Assembly: GCF_023718305.1 (NCBI RefSeq)
Contig: NZ_QEYO01000007.1
Coordinates: forward strand, 152,738 to 216,737
DNA from: Gramella sp. AN32
GTDB lineage: Bacteria; Bacteroidota; Bacteroidia; Flavobacteriales; Flavobacteriaceae
Direction: 5' to 3'
Length of the DNA stretch: 64,000 bases
The notes beneath the pieces are model-generated. The model was not told the DNA's origin. It saw nothing but the letters and a program-made list of their open reading frames with translations, and did no database searches. The position numbers and the translations under genes are program-made. Positions 63,301 through 64,000 of the stretch are shown piece by piece. Position 1 is the stretch's first letter. The number at the start of each line of letters is the position of its first letter.

Positions 63301-64000
63301 GTCAATGCTAAAATAGGTAGATATACAATTAGAATAATTATTTGCCCGAACGCTGCAGAATTCATCATTTTTCCAGCAGATCGTTTCACTTCGGTATCCA
63401 TCTGTTCAGAAGATAACTTTTCCACTCCGGCATACTTCTTTTTACCCGTATGGATCCCGAACATTACAGATTCAACAATAATTACCGCTCCATCTACGAT
63501 AAGACCAAAGTCTATGGCACCCAAACTCATCAGGTTCCCCGAGACTCCAAAGAGTTTCATCATTGATATTGCAAAAAGCATTGAAAGAGGTATGACAGAA
63601 GCCACGATCAATCCACCCCTTAAGTTCCCCAGAAAGAGGATTAACACAAAAATCACAATTAACGCCCCTTCTGTAAGGTTTGTGGTTACCGTTCCTATCG
63701 CGCGATCCACCAATTTTTTCCGATCCAGATAGGGCTCAATGGTTACTCCTTCTGGTAAAGTTTCCTTAATCTGTTCAATTTTATCCTTAACAGCATTTAT
63801 AACTGCAGAAGAGTTTGCTCCTTTTAGCATCATCACAATCCCCGTAACCACTTCTCCTTCTCCATTTCGGGTTGCAGCTCCATATCGAACTCCGTGACCG
63901 AATTGAACTTTAGCAACATCCCTAACAAGTATTGGTGTTCCATTACTCACTTTAACAACTATCTTCTCTAGCTCTTGCAAATTATTCACGAGGCCTTCAC
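60312..64000 (-). CDS. CusA/CzcA heavy-metal RND pump fused to a TolC-like outer-membrane domain, 5' end cut off
   Basis: The frame is open to the right edge; about 215 N-terminal residues are missing by comparison with the family. The visible 1,228 codons contain RND helices with the HME-RND motif DFGLIVDGAVIIVE and a periplasmic loop with PIQMRFNELLTGAKQDVVIKIYG. After about residue 825 a hydrophobic segment ending LQAQ leads into a TolC-type domain (LPEAIELALKNNNRI, helical repeats, C-terminal YNQSIIVIEALLGL). The substrate could be Cu(I), Zn, Co or Cd. Such fusions are known in Bacteroidota. Confidence 0.9.
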   Translation of the reverse strand, partial: EGLVNNLQELEKIVVKVSNGTPILVRDVAKVQFGHGVRYGAATRNGEGEVVTGIVMMLKGANSSAVINAVKDKIEQIKETLPEGVTIEPYLDRKKLVDRAIGTVTTNLTEGALIVIFVLILFLGNLRGGLIVASVIPLSMLFAISMMKLFGVSGNLMSLGAIDFGLIVDGAVIIVESVMFGIHTGKKKYAGVEKLSSEQMDTEVKRSAGKMMNSAAFGQIIILIVYLPILALTGVAGKMFHPMAQTVMFAILGALILSLTYVPMMSALVLGRKTEHKRNFSDKMMDFFQRIYNPIIKAALHAKLLVIGLAIGLFVITLVVFANMGGEFIPQLDEGDFAVETRVPVGSSIDQMIDVSQKAQTILLKEYPDEVLQVVNKIGSGEIPTDPMPIEAGDMMVILSPKSEWTKAGGREELAAEMKESLSIIPNATFSFQQPIQMRFNELLTGAKQDVVIKIYGEDLNILSDLASNVGSKIKSVDGVADLYVEEVTGLPQINIQMNRDKISQYGMNIEDVNNAIETAFAGTSAGLVYEGERRFDLVVRLDKDYRTDITDVQNLYVSTPEGSQIPLSEVASVSFEPGPVQIQRDNAKRRIIVGFNVRDRDVQSIIEDIKQIMASNVDMPAGYYVTYGGQFQNLQEANQRLMIALPVALLLILILLYFAFGSIKQSLLIFTAIPLSAIGGVFALIIRDLPFSISAGIGFIALFGVAVLNGIVLVAEFNRLDAEGVTDIYERVLKGTRVRLRPVLMTATVAALGFLPMALSNSSGAEVQRPLATVVIGGLITATALTLIVLPVLYIYFTDRKAKFNFGRKKLATLIVIGGLFFPAMQLQAQEINQIQERELTLPEAIELALKNNNRIKIAQYEIDVEETGKYGAISIPKTEFSYSGGEFNTPAVKDNLYGVTQRINFPTVYTSQFKLAKAKVNSSEQLKIIEENRLIADVKAAYLRTVFLMENKRLLQRQDSLYGNLNKSSLMRYKTGESTKLESVTSAAQSMQIKNKLQQNEADLRIAQNRLQVVLNTKENISVKSTELIPSEINFDIESQSIEQSPFYAYLKQQLEVRKRETNVERNKVLPDIMFGYNSQTFNGAQSSGLANQNFSDDDLFSSFQVGVAIPIFPGGHRSKIKAAKIEEEIAQSQIELNQTQLQGELQNLLQEYYKLQGTLSYYQNEALPQAELIINNSEKSFKSGDVSYTQYLQNLTLANSIQTDYLNTLYQYNQSIIVIEALLGL

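Larger units (their letters stand above)
19311..64000. mobile_element. Integrative and conjugative element (left part; right end outside window)
   Basis: From the tRNA-Leu 3' end to the window edge the genes are those of a Bacteroidota ICE: mobilization proteins, relaxase, coupling protein, TraE-F-G-I-J-K-M-N, an RteC-like regulator, a helix-turn-helix protein, a replication module, and cargo (Gabija-like, Qat, arsenic and heavy-metal efflux). The chromosomal style stops sharply at the tRNA. No tyrosine integrase and no repeat of the tRNA 3' end were found inside the window, so the other end lies to the right. The left boundary is inferred from tRNA adjacency. Confidence 0.8.

Overview
The window reads as chromosome of a marine-type Flavobacteriaceae bacterium (Bacteroidota), in the neighbourhood of Gramella/Christiangramia, Salegentibacter or Zunongwangia. 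The DNA is AT-rich. Several genes carry the Bacteroidota -7 promoter box TAnnTTTG, sometimes with a -33 TTG 18-19 nt upstream (fbp, rplY, prs). The conjugation genes are the TraE-TraN set of Bacteroidetes conjugative transposons. Genus-level placement is inference from memory of gene order and protein style.

Positions 1-19310 are ordinary chromosome: a partial ligase-associated exonuclease, a TerB-like protein, fbp, two tandem GNAT acetyltransferases, an aspartate kinase, a small membrane protein, an NAD(P)-binding protein, a VOC protein, a SerA-like dehydrogenase, then mostly minus-strand housekeeping genes (mgtE, rsmA, DUF4286, a TPR protein, serS, an HTTM protein, ribF, pth, rplY, prs, NIPSNAP). 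Several intergenic palindromic repeats lie here. The block ends with a truncated tRNA-Leu followed by an intact tRNA-Leu(CAA).

From about 19.3 kb to the right edge the sequence reads as one integrative and conjugative element (ICE) lying against the 3' end of tRNA-Leu. No integrase and no right end are in view. In order: an IS110-family insertion sequence with a possible bridge-RNA region; DUF932; a ~0.95 kb structured non-coding stretch; ssb; DUF6876; a candidate oriT; the mobilization genes (BfmA-like protein, relaxase, coupling protein); a 10 kb defence island; the minus-strand traE-F-G-I-J-K-M-N operon; an amidase; an arsenic operon; a TonB receptor/PepSY pair; a replication module (HTH, DnaD/O-like initiator, DnaC-like loader); rteC; and a heavy-metal efflux cluster that runs off the window.

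The defence island (27540-37571) holds a Gabija-type pair (UvrD-like helicase plus OLD-family nuclease) on the minus strand, then an AlbA_2/Schlafen-type protein and a complete qatABCD operon on the plus strand. It sits between the coupling protein and the tra operon, a natural cargo slot.

The most interesting leads are these. (1) The arsenic operon contains a lipoyl-carrier (GcvH-like) protein and a metallophosphoesterase between a broken DUF6428 gene and acr3; the lipoyl dithiol is a classic arsenite ligand, so this could be an arsenite carrier. (2) Four 33-bp iteron-like repeats lie inside the replication-initiator gene just upstream of the DnaC-like gene, as in phage lambda O/P. (3) The stem-loop-rich, internally repeated DNA just before ssb could be a single-stranded-DNA promoter or origin. 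(4) Inverted repeats precede both defence transcription units on the plus strand. All functions are inferred from sequence; no database search was run.
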